A stretch of DNA of 19,706 nucleotides from RGIG6904 sp024680835 (GTDB taxonomy: Bacteria; Bacillota; Clostridia; Lachnospirales; Lachnospiraceae): positions 1 through 19,706 of the forward strand of contig JAILBP010000237.1 of the NCBI GenBank assembly GCA_024680835.1. The letters run 5' to 3'. The notes beneath the pieces were generated by a model, which worked only from the letters and a program-made list of their open reading frames with translations, was not told where the DNA came from and made no database searches. Shown here one piece after another: positions 6,454-13,493 of the stretch. The stretch's first letter is position 1. The number at the start of each line of letters is the position of its first letter. Both the position numbers and the translations under genes were made by a program.

Positions 6454-9400
6454 ATGAAAAGCTCAAATACATTAAAAACAATGGTTATGACTATCGCAGG
6501 CGGCCTGGTGGTTGCGTTGATGTTAGTCATAGGAACCATGTGGACGGGAAGGAGCGCCAGCCGGGACACGGAAAAAGCGGTCAGAAATGTCAGTATTCTG
6601 TATCTTGACGAGCTTGCCGGACGCAGGGAGCAGGTCGTGGCCTCAACTCTGAATGAGTATGTCAACAGGATTGATGTGGCTATAAGTCTTATGACCAAGG
6701 AGGATCTAAGCTCCGCTGAAAATCTTCAGGCATACCAGCTTCACATGAAGCAGCTTTACGATCTCGTAAGATTTGCCTTTGTGGATGAGGACGGTATCAT
6801 ATATACATCACATGGCACCAGAAATGATATAGAGCGATATGATTTTGATTACAAGACCCTCAGCGAGCCTGAGATCTCCGTAAAAGACGGAGAGGGAGAG
6901 AATACCAGCATAGTCATTGCTACACCTACGGATCATCTGCCATTTGAGGGGCATTCGCTGGTGGTTTGCTTTATGGAGATAGACATGGATGAGATGCTGC
7001 AGAACATTTCACTCCAGTCAGGCTCCAACAACACCACGTTCTGTAACATATATACACCGGAGGGCTATTCGCTGACCAATACCGTGCTGGGCGGGCTGGC
7101 AAGCGAGGACAACCTTTTGACAGCTCTGGAAACGGCAAAGCTTGAGGCCGGGTATGATATAAACAAAATACGGGATGATTTTGCCGAGGGCAGGAGGGGA
7201 GTCGTATCCTTTGTTTACAATGATATCATGGAGACCCTGTATTACGTGCCGGTATACCGCACGGACTGGATGCTCACATATCTTATCAGGGAGAGTGTTA
7301 TAAGTGAACAGATAGACACCATATCAGACGGGATCGTTACCAGAAGCCTTGTGATGTCGCTTGTGATCATTTTTATGCTGATCCTGGTATTTACGACGGT
7401 GATGATCCAGAACAGAAGATCCACAATTCTTCTGATGGAAAAAGAAACCTCCGAGATGATGCAGCAGGATTTAGAGGAGAGGATCGCCCTGCAGGATGAA
7501 CTGCTGGAGCAGGAGCAGAAGAGAGCCCAGCTTGACAACATGATCACGGCACTGGCATCGGACTACAGGAGTGTCTACTACGTTGACCTGGCGATGGATT
7601 CCGCTGTTTGCTACAGAAATGATCCGGATGATGAGGTGGACAGGGATGAACGGCTTGTGTTCTCGGAGAAGTTTTCAGATTACGCGCAGAAATATGTTTC
7701 CGGGGATTACAGACAGCAGTTCCTGGATTTTATAAAGCCGGAAAATATCCGAAAGGAGCTTAGTGACAATAAGATCATAGCGTACAGATATCTTGTCAGA
7801 AAGGATGATACCGAAAGATACGAGATGCTGCGCATAGCGCGTGTCAACAGCGACGAAAAAGGCTCCTCCGGCGAGATACAGGCAGTGGGCGTGGGCTTTA
7901 CGGATATAGATGCGGAAATGCGTGACTCCCTTGTCAAAAATCAGGCACTCTCCGACGCGCTGAAGACTGCGGAGGAAGCCAGCAAGGCAAAAACAGTATT
8001 TTTGTCCAGCATGAGCCATGAGATCCGAACACCTATGAATGCCATCATAGGTCTTGATTCGCTGGCCTTGAATGAGGAGAACCTCTCGGGATCCACCAGG
8101 GATTATCTGGAGAAGATAGGCACGAGCGCAAGGCATCTGTTAAGCCTTATCAATGATATCCTGGATATGTCCAGAATAGAATCCGGACGCATGACCCTTA
8201 AAAATGAAGAGTTTGAGTTTTCAAATCTCATAGAGCAGATCAATGTGATCTTCAATAGCCAGTGTCAGGAAAAGGGGATCAAGTATGACTGTCATATGCA
8301 GGGAAGCTTTTCTGACTATTATATAGGTGACAGCATAAAGCTCCGTCAGGTCCTCATCAATATTCTGGGGAATGCGGTAAAGTTTACGCCCGGCGGCGGC
8401 TCTGTGGATTTTAAGATCATAAAAACGGGCGGATTTGACGGCAGGAGCGCACTGCAGTTTGAGATCAGCGACACCGGCATCGGCATGAGTGAGGAGTATC
8501 AGGCTAAGCTGTTCGAGGCCTTCAGCCAGGAGGATCCGGGAGCCAACAGTAAATACGGAAGCTCAGGTCTTGGAATGGCTATTACCAAGAGCCTGGTGGA
8601 GATGATGAACGGCAAGATCACGGTAAAGAGTGAAAAAAATGTCGGTACCACCATCACTGTAAATGTCACGCTCCAGGATTCTGACAGAAAGCTTTCGGAC
8701 GAATCGGATTCCCCGGAGCTGCGACCACAGGAAATGAAGGCTCTCGTGGTGGATGATGATGATGTGGTCTGCGATCAGGCGAAGCTTGTGATGTCTCAGG
8801 CGGGAATACCGACGGAGACCGTGCGTTCGGGCAGGGAAGCCGTTGAGATGGTGAGATTATCCCAGGCACGACAGGAACCCTACAATCTGATCATAGTAGA
8901 CTGGCAGATGCCGGAGATGGACGGAGTCGAGACTGCAAGGCAGATCCGTGCGATCATGGGGGATGAGACCGCTGTCATCATACTGACTGCCTATAACTGG
9001 GATGATATCTATGATGATGCCATCGTAGCGGGAGTTGACAGCTTCATAGCAAAGCCTATCTTTACCGAAAATCTTCTGAATGAGTTTAAGGTCATTCACA
9101 AGAGGAAGAAGACGGCAGCTTCGCAAAGCATCAGGAGAGCCGAGCTGAGGGGCAGGAGAGTATTGATGGCGGAGGACATGGAGATCAATGCCCGGATCAT
9201 GGTGGAAATACTGTCTATGCGCGGTATAGAGACGGATCATGCAGCAAACGGCAGAATAGCGGTTGAGCTGTACGAATCCAAGCCGGAGGGCTATTATGAT
9301 GCCATCCTCATGGATCTGAGGATGCCGGAGATGGACGGCCTGGAGGCTACCAGAAGGATACGTTCATCAGGCAGGGCAGATGCCGGTGTTATCCCTGTGA

Positions 9401-9531
9401 TAGCCCTGACGGCAAACGCCTTTGACGAGGATGTACAGCAGAGCCTTCAGGCCGGTCTGAATGCGCATCTCAGCAAGCCGATAGAGCCGGAGGTACTGCT
9501 TGAAACTCTGGAGAAGCTGATCAGGGAGTAG
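6454..9531 (+). CDS. Membrane hybrid sensor histidine kinase with two receiver domains
   Basis: A 1025-residue sensor kinase. Membrane helix 1 spans about 8-28. An extracytoplasmic sensing region of about 260 residues (30-290) looks like a Cache domain. Helix 2 spans about 298-320, and a coiled coil covers about 325-360. A PAS-like segment occupies about 360-490 (DYRSVYYVDL). The dimerisation/phospho-acceptor domain holds His522 in SMSHEIRTPMNAIIG. The ATPase domain has the N-box ILGNAVKFTPGG (Asn640), G1 DTGIGM (Asp673) and G2 GSSGLGMAI. Receiver 1 spans about 763-885 with Asp816 in VDWQMPEMDG. Receiver 2 spans about 905-1023 with Asp954 in MDLRMPEMDG. All catalytic residues are intact. GGGAGGT precedes the ATG. 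No Hpt domain or output regulator is adjacent, so the phosphorelay partner must lie elsewhere. The signal is unknown. Confidence 0.95.
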   Translation: MKSSNTLKTMVMTIAGGLVVALMLVIGTMWTGRSASRDTEKAVRNVSILYLDELAGRREQVVASTLNEYVNRIDVAISLMTKEDLSSAENLQAYQLHMKQLYDLVRFAFVDEDGIIYTSHGTRNDIERYDFDYKTLSEPEISVKDGEGENTSIVIATPTDHLPFEGHSLVVCFMEIDMDEMLQNISLQSGSNNTTFCNIYTPEGYSLTNTVLGGLASEDNLLTALETAKLEAGYDINKIRDDFAEGRRGVVSFVYNDIMETLYYVPVYRTDWMLTYLIRESVISEQIDTISDGIVTRSLVMSLVIIFMLILVFTTVMIQNRRSTILLMEKETSEMMQQDLEERIALQDELLEQEQKRAQLDNMITALASDYRSVYYVDLAMDSAVCYRNDPDDEVDRDERLVFSEKFSDYAQKYVSGDYRQQFLDFIKPENIRKELSDNKIIAYRYLVRKDDTERYEMLRIARVNSDEKGSSGEIQAVGVGFTDIDAEMRDSLVKNQALSDALKTAEEASKAKTVFLSSMSHEIRTPMNAIIGLDSLALNEENLSGSTRDYLEKIGTSARHLLSLINDILDMSRIESGRMTLKNEEFEFSNLIEQINVIFNSQCQEKGIKYDCHMQGSFSDYYIGDSIKLRQVLINILGNAVKFTPGGGSVDFKIIKTGGFDGRSALQFEISDTGIGMSEEYQAKLFEAFSQEDPGANSKYGSSGLGMAITKSLVEMMNGKITVKSEKNVGTTITVNVTLQDSDRKLSDESDSPELRPQEMKALVVDDDDVVCDQAKLVMSQAGIPTETVRSGREAVEMVRLSQARQEPYNLIIVDWQMPEMDGVETARQIRAIMGDETAVIILTAYNWDDIYDDAIVAGVDSFIAKPIFTENLLNEFKVIHKRKKTAASQSIRRAELRGRRVLMAEDMEINARIMVEILSMRGIETDHAANGRIAVELYESKPEGYYDAILMDLRMPEMDGLEATRRIRSSGRADAGVIPVIALTANAFDEDVQQSLQAGLNAHLSKPIEPEVLLETLEKLIRE

Positions 9532-9554
9532 AGCAGATCTGACAAAAAATCCTG

Positions 9555-9592
9555 TTGTGTGTCCGTAAAAAAGGTGATATACTCTTGATAAT
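9555..9592 (+). promoter_or_regulatory. Overlapping candidate sigma-A and sigma-D promoters
   Basis: A sigma-A-like promoter reads TTGTGT (9555-9560), 17 bp, TATACT (9578-9583), with a TGA extension just before the -10 box. Overlapping it, TAAA (9566-9569), 14 bp, CTTGATAA (9584-9591) resembles a sigma-D/sigma-28 flagellar promoter (TAAA, 14-16 bp, GCCGATAA-like). The gene downstream is flagellum-related in sequence, which fits the second reading. Confidence 0.5.
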
Positions 9593-9602
9593 ATAGCAGG
9601 AG

Positions 9603-9648
9603 ATGATATCGGGGGCATAAACTTTTCGGGGAGAGCCTCCGATATCAT
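9603..9648 (+). other. Strong stem-loop in the leader of the FliD-like gene
   Basis: ATGATATCGGGGGC (9603-9616) pairs with GCCTCCGATATCAT (9635-9648): 14 consecutive pairs including one G-T wobble, around an 18-nt loop. No T-run follows directly, so it is not a classic terminator. It would lie close to the 5' end of the transcript, upstream of the ribosome-binding site at 9679-9685. Confidence 0.65.
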
Positions 9649-9693
9649 AGATGAAACAGGGATGTTTTTTCATAATTCAAAGGAGTGATCAAT

Positions 9694-10593
9694 ATGGCAG
9701 GTATTTCAATGTATTCGGACAGCTCGGCTGTCAACAGGCTGTTTTCCGGTCTGTCAAAGAGCAGTACAGGTCTGGAGAGTATGATCTCCGACTACGGTAC
9801 CTTGAAGAGCGGCAGCTATTACAAACTCAGTAAAGCTTTTTACTCGGATCTGAAATCCGGTGTTTCTGCTTCGGACAATTCTGCAAAGAAATCCGGGTAT
9901 GATTACTATGACCACAAATCCGCAAAGAAGGCTACAGGTGAGTACACTTACTACGACTATGCCACCGGCAAATATGTCAAGAGCAAGGACGGCACCACAA
10001 AGGCAGCATCCGACAGCGGCAAGACGGCAGCTTCCGAGGCGTCACAGAAGACAGACAACAAAGAGGTTATCTCAGCAGCCAACGACGTTATGGATTCGGC
10101 TGCGAAGCTTGTGTCTACGGGATCTTCGTCTGTATTCCGCAAGACTGATATAAAGGATGAGTCGGGTAACGCTTCATACGGATATAATAAGGACAAGATC
10201 TATGATTCGGTGTCCAAATTTGTCGACGATTACAACAAACTCATAGACACGGCATCAAAGAGCGACAGCAAATCTGTTTCCAATTACGTGTCTTCACTAA
10301 ACTCAGCTACAAAGGCTGAATCTGCACTCCTGTCCGAGATCGGCATTACTGCTGACAAGGACACGGGTAAGCTCTCGGTTGATGAGGATACCTTCAAAAA
10401 GTCGGACATGACCACGGCCAAGAGTCTGTTTAACGGTACCGGTTCTTACGCATATCAGGTGTCTTCAAAGGCATCCATGATCAATTACTATGCCACCAAT
10501 GACGCTTCGTCTGCAGGCACCACATATTCGGCAAACGGAGCACTGAATACCGCAAGCTATTCGGCAGGAGATCTGCTGTCTGCCATGGTATAA
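9694..10593 (+). CDS. FliD C-terminal-like (flagellar cap-related) protein
   Basis: A 299-residue protein without signal peptide, membrane segment or cysteine. Lack of cysteine is common among flagellar axial proteins. Residues about 32-45 (SDYGTLKSGSYYKL) match a motif I associate with a Lachnospiraceae family related to FliD. Residues about 65-125 are a Tyr/Lys/Ser-rich linker with a duplicated tyrosine pattern (GYDYYDH; YTYYDYATGKY). Residues about 165-275 resemble the FliD C-terminal domain: IYDSVSKFVDDYNKLID, then LSEIGITADKDTGKLSVDE and a TAKSLFNG segment. True FliD is longer and has an N-terminal D0/D1 region not visible here, so this is probably a paralogue or accessory rather than the filament cap itself. 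The ATG at 9694 follows AAAGGAG with an 8-nt spacer; an upstream GTG at 9685 overlaps that site. It forms a single-gene unit with its own promoter and terminator. Confidence 0.75.
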   Translation: MAGISMYSDSSAVNRLFSGLSKSSTGLESMISDYGTLKSGSYYKLSKAFYSDLKSGVSASDNSAKKSGYDYYDHKSAKKATGEYTYYDYATGKYVKSKDGTTKAASDSGKTAASEASQKTDNKEVISAANDVMDSAAKLVSTGSSSVFRKTDIKDESGNASYGYNKDKIYDSVSKFVDDYNKLIDTASKSDSKSVSNYVSSLNSATKAESALLSEIGITADKDTGKLSVDEDTFKKSDMTTAKSLFNGTGSYAYQVSSKASMINYYATNDASSAGTTYSANGALNTASYSAGDLLSAMV

Positions 10594-10640
10594 CGGCAGC
10601 GTGTGTTTTGTGTTGATATTGAATTGTTATTTGTATTTTA

Positions 10641-10669
10641 ACAGCACCTTTTTGGGGTGCTGTTTTTTT
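10641..10669 (+). terminator. Rho-independent terminator of the FliD-like gene
   Basis: ACAGCACC (10641-10648) pairs with GGTGCTGT (10656-10663), and the run of seven T residues (10663-10669) begins with the last base of the stem. It lies about 50 bp after the stop codon. Confidence 0.92.
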
Positions 10670-10694
10670 CATTGATGCAAAGAGAGTGTGCGAT

Positions 10695-10715
10695 AGTGAC
10701 TGTGAACAGTAACAG
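10695..10715. repeat. Third, short copy of the intergenic repeat end
   Basis: AGTGACTGTGAACAGTAAC corresponds to the end sequence at 121-139. The centre is a dyad ACTGT-GA-ACAGT (10699-10710). Only this end is present; the ATGTATGT part and the palindromic core are missing. Confidence 0.5.
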
Positions 10716-10722
10716 ATTTTGA

Positions 10723-10770
10723 TAAAATTTACTAAAAAATGTAGATATCCATATGTAAAAATAGTATAAT
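10723..10770 (+). promoter_or_regulatory. Candidate promoters for the FIST-MCP operon
   Basis: TAAA (10723-10726), 14 bp, GTAGATAT (10741-10748) matches the sigma-D consensus at the TAAA box and at six of eight -10 positions. A sigma-A-like pair, TAGATA (10742-10747), 17 bp, TATAAT (10765-10770), overlaps its downstream edge. The region is AT-rich, so chance matches are possible. Confidence 0.5.
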
Positions 10771-10843
10771 TGCATAATACATAAGATTCATGATTGTGAT
10801 CAAAAAGAAACTTACTGTATCCGGTAGATAAGGAGGGATGGTT

Positions 10844-11896
10844 GTGAAACAGACTTATGCTAAGAGCGACAGGGGAGATTTACAGGAGGCATTGAGGGGA
10901 ATAGGGAAACCCGATGCCATTATTATGATCTCGAACGGCAAGCAGTTTGAGCAGCACGTGAGAGAGCTTAATGCAGCGTTGCCGGATGTGCCCAGCATTG
11001 CAGGCACGGGGCATTTTTACGGAAGTACTGTTAAGGAAGGCGGAGTGGGACTTATCGCGCTTTCCGGTGTTAACGCGGTGGCAGGTGTGATGAATTATGC
11101 CACCACAATGCCGGTTCATGATGTAGGGGCTTTACAGAAGAATGTGTCTTCAATATCTGCTTCGTCCAAGGACACTATATGCATTGATATATGCACAGGA
11201 AATGATGCCTGTGTTCTGACATCTATGGACAGTGTATTGGGAAAGAGTCACATATCTCTTATAGGCGGAACATCCATGGATCCGCTGGTTTCCGTAAACG
11301 GAGAGATCTATTCCGACGCATCCGTTTATATCCTGATAAAGAATCCGGGAGGCAGGATAAAGGCATACAAGGAAAATCTATACAGACCTTTGGATGATAC
11401 GAGGTTTATAGCCAGCAAGACCGACAGGAGCAAATACTATATCGGTGAGCTGAACGGAAAGCCTGCCAAGGAAGTTTACAAGCAGCATCTGCATATCAAT
11501 GAGTCCGACATAGAGACGCAGACCTTCAAGAACCCGCTGGGCAAGATCACCGGAAAAGATATCTGCATCATCTCGCTGAAAGAGGTTTCCGGAAACGGTT
11601 TGTGCTGCTATCGTCAGGTTAATGACTCCGACGTGCTCACAATGCTGGATATGGGAGACTTCAGGGAGATCACCGCGGAGACCCTCAATCAGATAAAGAG
11701 GGATTTCGGGCATGTATCGGGTATAATCTCGGTAAATTGTGTGTTCCGCTATATCGTGTTTAATAACAACAACTACACGGATGAATACCTGAAGGCTATG
11801 TCCGGTATCGGTACGAGCTGCGGATTTTTTGCAAACGGTGAGCATTACAACGGACAGTTTATCAACCAGTCCATGTCATGCGTTGTATTTGAGTAA
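10844..11896 (+). CDS. FIST-domain sensory protein
   Basis: A 350-residue soluble protein with the FIST N domain (about 10-190) and FIST C domain (about 205-340). FIST domains are predicted ligand-binding sensor modules found with chemotaxis and two-component proteins. Visible family features are the GTGHFYGS and GLIALSGV segments in the N part, GGTSMDPL near the middle and the closing pattern GEHYNGQFINQSMSCVVFE. There are no membrane helices, so it should act in the cytoplasm. The ATG at 10838 abuts the ribosome-binding site AAGGAGG (10830-10836) with almost no spacer; the GTG at 10844 has 7 nt and is the better start. The MCP gene begins 15 bp after the stop with its own strong site, which implies one operon and a shared task. 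The ligand is unknown. Confidence 0.88.
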   Translation: MKQTYAKSDRGDLQEALRGIGKPDAIIMISNGKQFEQHVRELNAALPDVPSIAGTGHFYGSTVKEGGVGLIALSGVNAVAGVMNYATTMPVHDVGALQKNVSSISASSKDTICIDICTGNDACVLTSMDSVLGKSHISLIGGTSMDPLVSVNGEIYSDASVYILIKNPGGRIKAYKENLYRPLDDTRFIASKTDRSKYYIGELNGKPAKEVYKQHLHINESDIETQTFKNPLGKITGKDICIISLKEVSGNGLCCYRQVNDSDVLTMLDMGDFREITAETLNQIKRDFGHVSGIISVNCVFRYIVFNNNNYTDEYLKAMSGIGTSCGFFANGEHYNGQFINQSMSCVVFE

Positions 11897-11911
11897 GGGA
11901 GGGCGAGAGAG

Positions 11912-12868
11912 ATGGCATTTTTCAGCAAAAAAAGTGATAACAATGTGTCATATACACCTTCCGCTGTGATCCCGGTCAAAAAGGACTACACTCCCATACG
12001 CCACATCGCAAGGAGCGTCAAGGATTACCAGCAGCAGCTGGTGGTCAAGGAGGTGGCATCCTTAGGAGAACTCAAATACATACAGGATTCCTTTGATGAA
12101 GTTCTGGAAAAGGACAGAGAGCTCAAGGAAGAGATCGAAAGATTTGCCGATGTTTTCAATACTCTGGGCGACTCTGCCATGAAATATGAAGATGTAAAGA
12201 CCAATATTTCGAGTTCCGTAGCTGATGCACAGGCGAAGATGGCTGACCTTGAGAGGTCTACCGTTGAGCTTAAGGCCCAGTTTGAGGAGATAGAGAGCTT
12301 TTACGCCACACTTCAGGAATCCATAGTCAGCATTTCCAAGAATATGACAGCCATCACTGCCATAGCCAATCAGACCAATATGCTGGCTCTCAATGCCTCT
12401 ATTGAGGCAGCGCGTGCAGGTGAGCAGGGACGCGGGTTTGCCGTTGTTGCAAATCAGGTAAAGGATCTTGCGCAGAAGATAAAGGTCCTGGTCAATAATG
12501 TTGAAGATAATATCGAGAGCGTCGATGAAGGTACCAAACAGCTCAGTGAAGGTATCACCAACACCAAGAGCGCACTTCAGATCAACATTGACAAGACGGA
12601 AGAAGCAGCCGGCGTTATAGACAGGATCAATGAGGCTGCTGACGGTGCTGACGAGGTACAGAACGAGATCAGATCGATCTCAGACAGCGCAACCCGGGAG
12701 CTGAAGGTATTCACCGGTGAGCTTGACCGCATAGAGCTTCAGTATAACGAGGTTCAGTCTCATATTGATGAGGCAAATGACCTGGGTACAACCAAGAGCG
12801 TTATGTTCGAGAATATTGACAATATGCTCTCTCAGGTAGAGCCGCTGGTCAAAGAGCTGGAAAGATAA
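11912..12868 (+). CDS. Soluble methyl-accepting chemotaxis protein
   Basis: A 318-residue cytoplasmic chemoreceptor without membrane helices. The highly conserved signalling tip that contacts CheA and CheW/CheV is clear at about 150-180 (IANQTNMLALNASIEAARAG, then EQGRGFAVVANQVKDLA). Long helices on each side form the expected antiparallel coiled-coil hairpin. The first 65 residues hold no recognisable sensor domain, so input must come from a partner. The adjacent FIST protein, encoded 15 bp upstream in the same operon, is the obvious candidate, though this is inference. The ATG follows AAGGGAGGG. No terminator is clear in the 70 bp after the stop; the next structure is a hairpin inside the mobile-element remnant. 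Confidence 0.93.
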   Translation: MAFFSKKSDNNVSYTPSAVIPVKKDYTPIRHIARSVKDYQQQLVVKEVASLGELKYIQDSFDEVLEKDRELKEEIERFADVFNTLGDSAMKYEDVKTNISSSVADAQAKMADLERSTVELKAQFEEIESFYATLQESIVSISKNMTAITAIANQTNMLALNASIEAARAGEQGRGFAVVANQVKDLAQKIKVLVNNVEDNIESVDEGTKQLSEGITNTKSALQINIDKTEEAAGVIDRINEAADGADEVQNEIRSISDSATRELKVFTGELDRIELQYNEVQSHIDEANDLGTTKSVMFENIDNMLSQVEPLVKELER

Positions 12869-12891
12869 TTGGTATTTAGAGGATCTTACAG

Positions 12892-12920
12892 TTGACGACC
12901 CGGATGAAAATATATAAGAT
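12892..12920 (+). promoter_or_regulatory. Possible promoter after the MCP gene
   Basis: TTGACG (12892-12897), 17 bp, TAAGAT (12915-12920), about 25 bp after the MCP stop and pointing into the mobile-element remnant. No gene follows directly, so it may be fortuitous or left over from the pre-insertion arrangement. Confidence 0.3.
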
Positions 12921-12989
12921 CGAGTAATATATTTTAGGTCAGGGTTCTTTCATGAAGGATAATACAAACTGAGCTTTCTTTATTATTTT

Positions 12990-13031
12990 CAAGGGCTACA
13001 AGAAATTATACAAATTTTCTTGTAGCCCTTG
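12990..13031. other. Perfect 16-bp stem-loop inside the IS remnant
   Basis: CAAGGGCTACAAGAAA (12990-13005) pairs without mismatch with TTTCTTGTAGCCCTTG (13016-13031) around a 10-nt AT-rich loop. No T-run follows on either strand, so it is not a standard intrinsic terminator. It could still block transcription entering the element, including from the MCP operon. Confidence 0.7.
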
Positions 13032-13190
13032 ATAGTTTCGACCATCAGAAAGATTGCGTATAACATCCTCCGTATAGAAATGATTCGAAGCCATCCGAAC
13101 TGGGGGATGCAACGGATGATGGACTTCTTTTCAACGCATCTTGAATTGACCGAAAAAATGTTGTTTGAACCTATCCCAAGCTTTTATTAA
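13026..13190 (+). pseudogene. C-terminal fragment of a transposase, probably ISAs1-like
   Basis: Open from just after a TAG at 13023 to a TAA at 13188-13190, about 54 codons with no start or ribosome-binding site. It reads VSTIRKIAYNILRIEMIRSH, later QRMMDFFSTHLELTEKMLFE and ends IPSFY. The IRKIAYNILR stretch resembles the helix near the end of ISAs1/H-repeat transposases (IRHIALNLLR-like). The position next to the right inverted repeat fits a transposase tail. The catalytic DDE region is absent, so the gene is dead. The family assignment is moderate; that it is coding debris is supported by its place between inverted repeats. Confidence 0.5.
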
Positions 13191-13282
13191 AAAAGGGATA
13201 TGAAACCAAGGCTTCCTTTTTACCGAGAGCAGGGATACATTATTTTCTTCATGAAAGAACCCTACTATGTTAATGATCTTCG

Positions 13283-13311
13283 TTGAAGCATTTGGAGATT
13301 TGTGGTAGTAT
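13283..13311 (+). promoter_or_regulatory. Candidate promoter of the giant gene
   Basis: TTGAAG (13283-13288), 17 bp, TAGTAT (13306-13311), with TGG directly before the -10 box as an extended element. It lies 20 bp after the right end of the IS remnant and would give a leader of about 175 nt. Confidence 0.55.
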
Positions 13312-13317
13312 GTACTC

Positions 13318-13493
13318 AGTATAGGTGGGCGAAAAGAGGCTTAAATCATAAAGGACCTAGTGATCCAAGGCGAACAATTAGGAGACAGTCTCTGGGAGCA
13401 AAGGTGTAAAAAGCCACAGACCGCACCGCAGACGAACGCGGACAAGTGCATGGAAATAAGCGAAGCTAGCAAACAGATAGGAGGATAAACGGC
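13318..13493 (+). other. Long, probably structured leader of the giant gene
   Basis: About 175 nt without a recognisable riboswitch. Visible elements are the short palindrome GAGACAGTCTC, and GCACCGC pairing with GCG and GTGC around AGACGAAC (about 13423-13450), which makes a bulged hairpin. A 12-codon frame (ATG at 13450, TAA at 13486-13488) ends just after the ribosome-binding site AGGAGG (13479-13484), but it has no strong site of its own. The leader is much longer than those of the upstream genes except cheV. Confidence 0.35.

Larger units (their letters stand above)
12941..13263. mobile_element. Insertion-sequence remnant with perfect 17-bp inverted repeats
   Basis: AGGGTTCTTTCATGAAG at 12941-12957 recurs exactly inverted at 13247-13263, enclosing 323 bp. 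The interior carries a reading-frame tail that resembles a transposase C-terminus (13026-13190), ending 56 bp before the right repeat, as expected of an insertion sequence that has lost its middle. The AGGG-beginning ends and the IRKIAYNILR motif suggest the ISAs1 family, from memory only. No target-site duplication is visible: the flanks TTTTAGGTC and ACTATGTTA do not match, which points to an old or rearranged insertion. This stretch and its flanks make up most of the 625-bp gap between the MCP gene and the giant gene; apart from the features listed I see nothing else in it. Confidence 0.68.

Noticed and set aside
12990..13031. Reading the 16-bp hairpin as a standard intrinsic terminator
   Set aside because: No T-run follows on either strand, so it was listed as a hairpin only.
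13191..13292. Readable peptide fragments after the transposase-tail stop
   Set aside because: They run through the right inverted repeat in two frames without start or ribosome-binding site; they are probably the non-coding end of the element.
13330..13410. Short similarities of the giant gene's leader to 23S rRNA domain V phrases (ATAGGTGGG, TAGTGATCC, GAGACAGT)
   Set aside because: The matches are 8-9 nt each, recalled from memory, with different spacing; most likely chance. An rRNA alignment would settle it.
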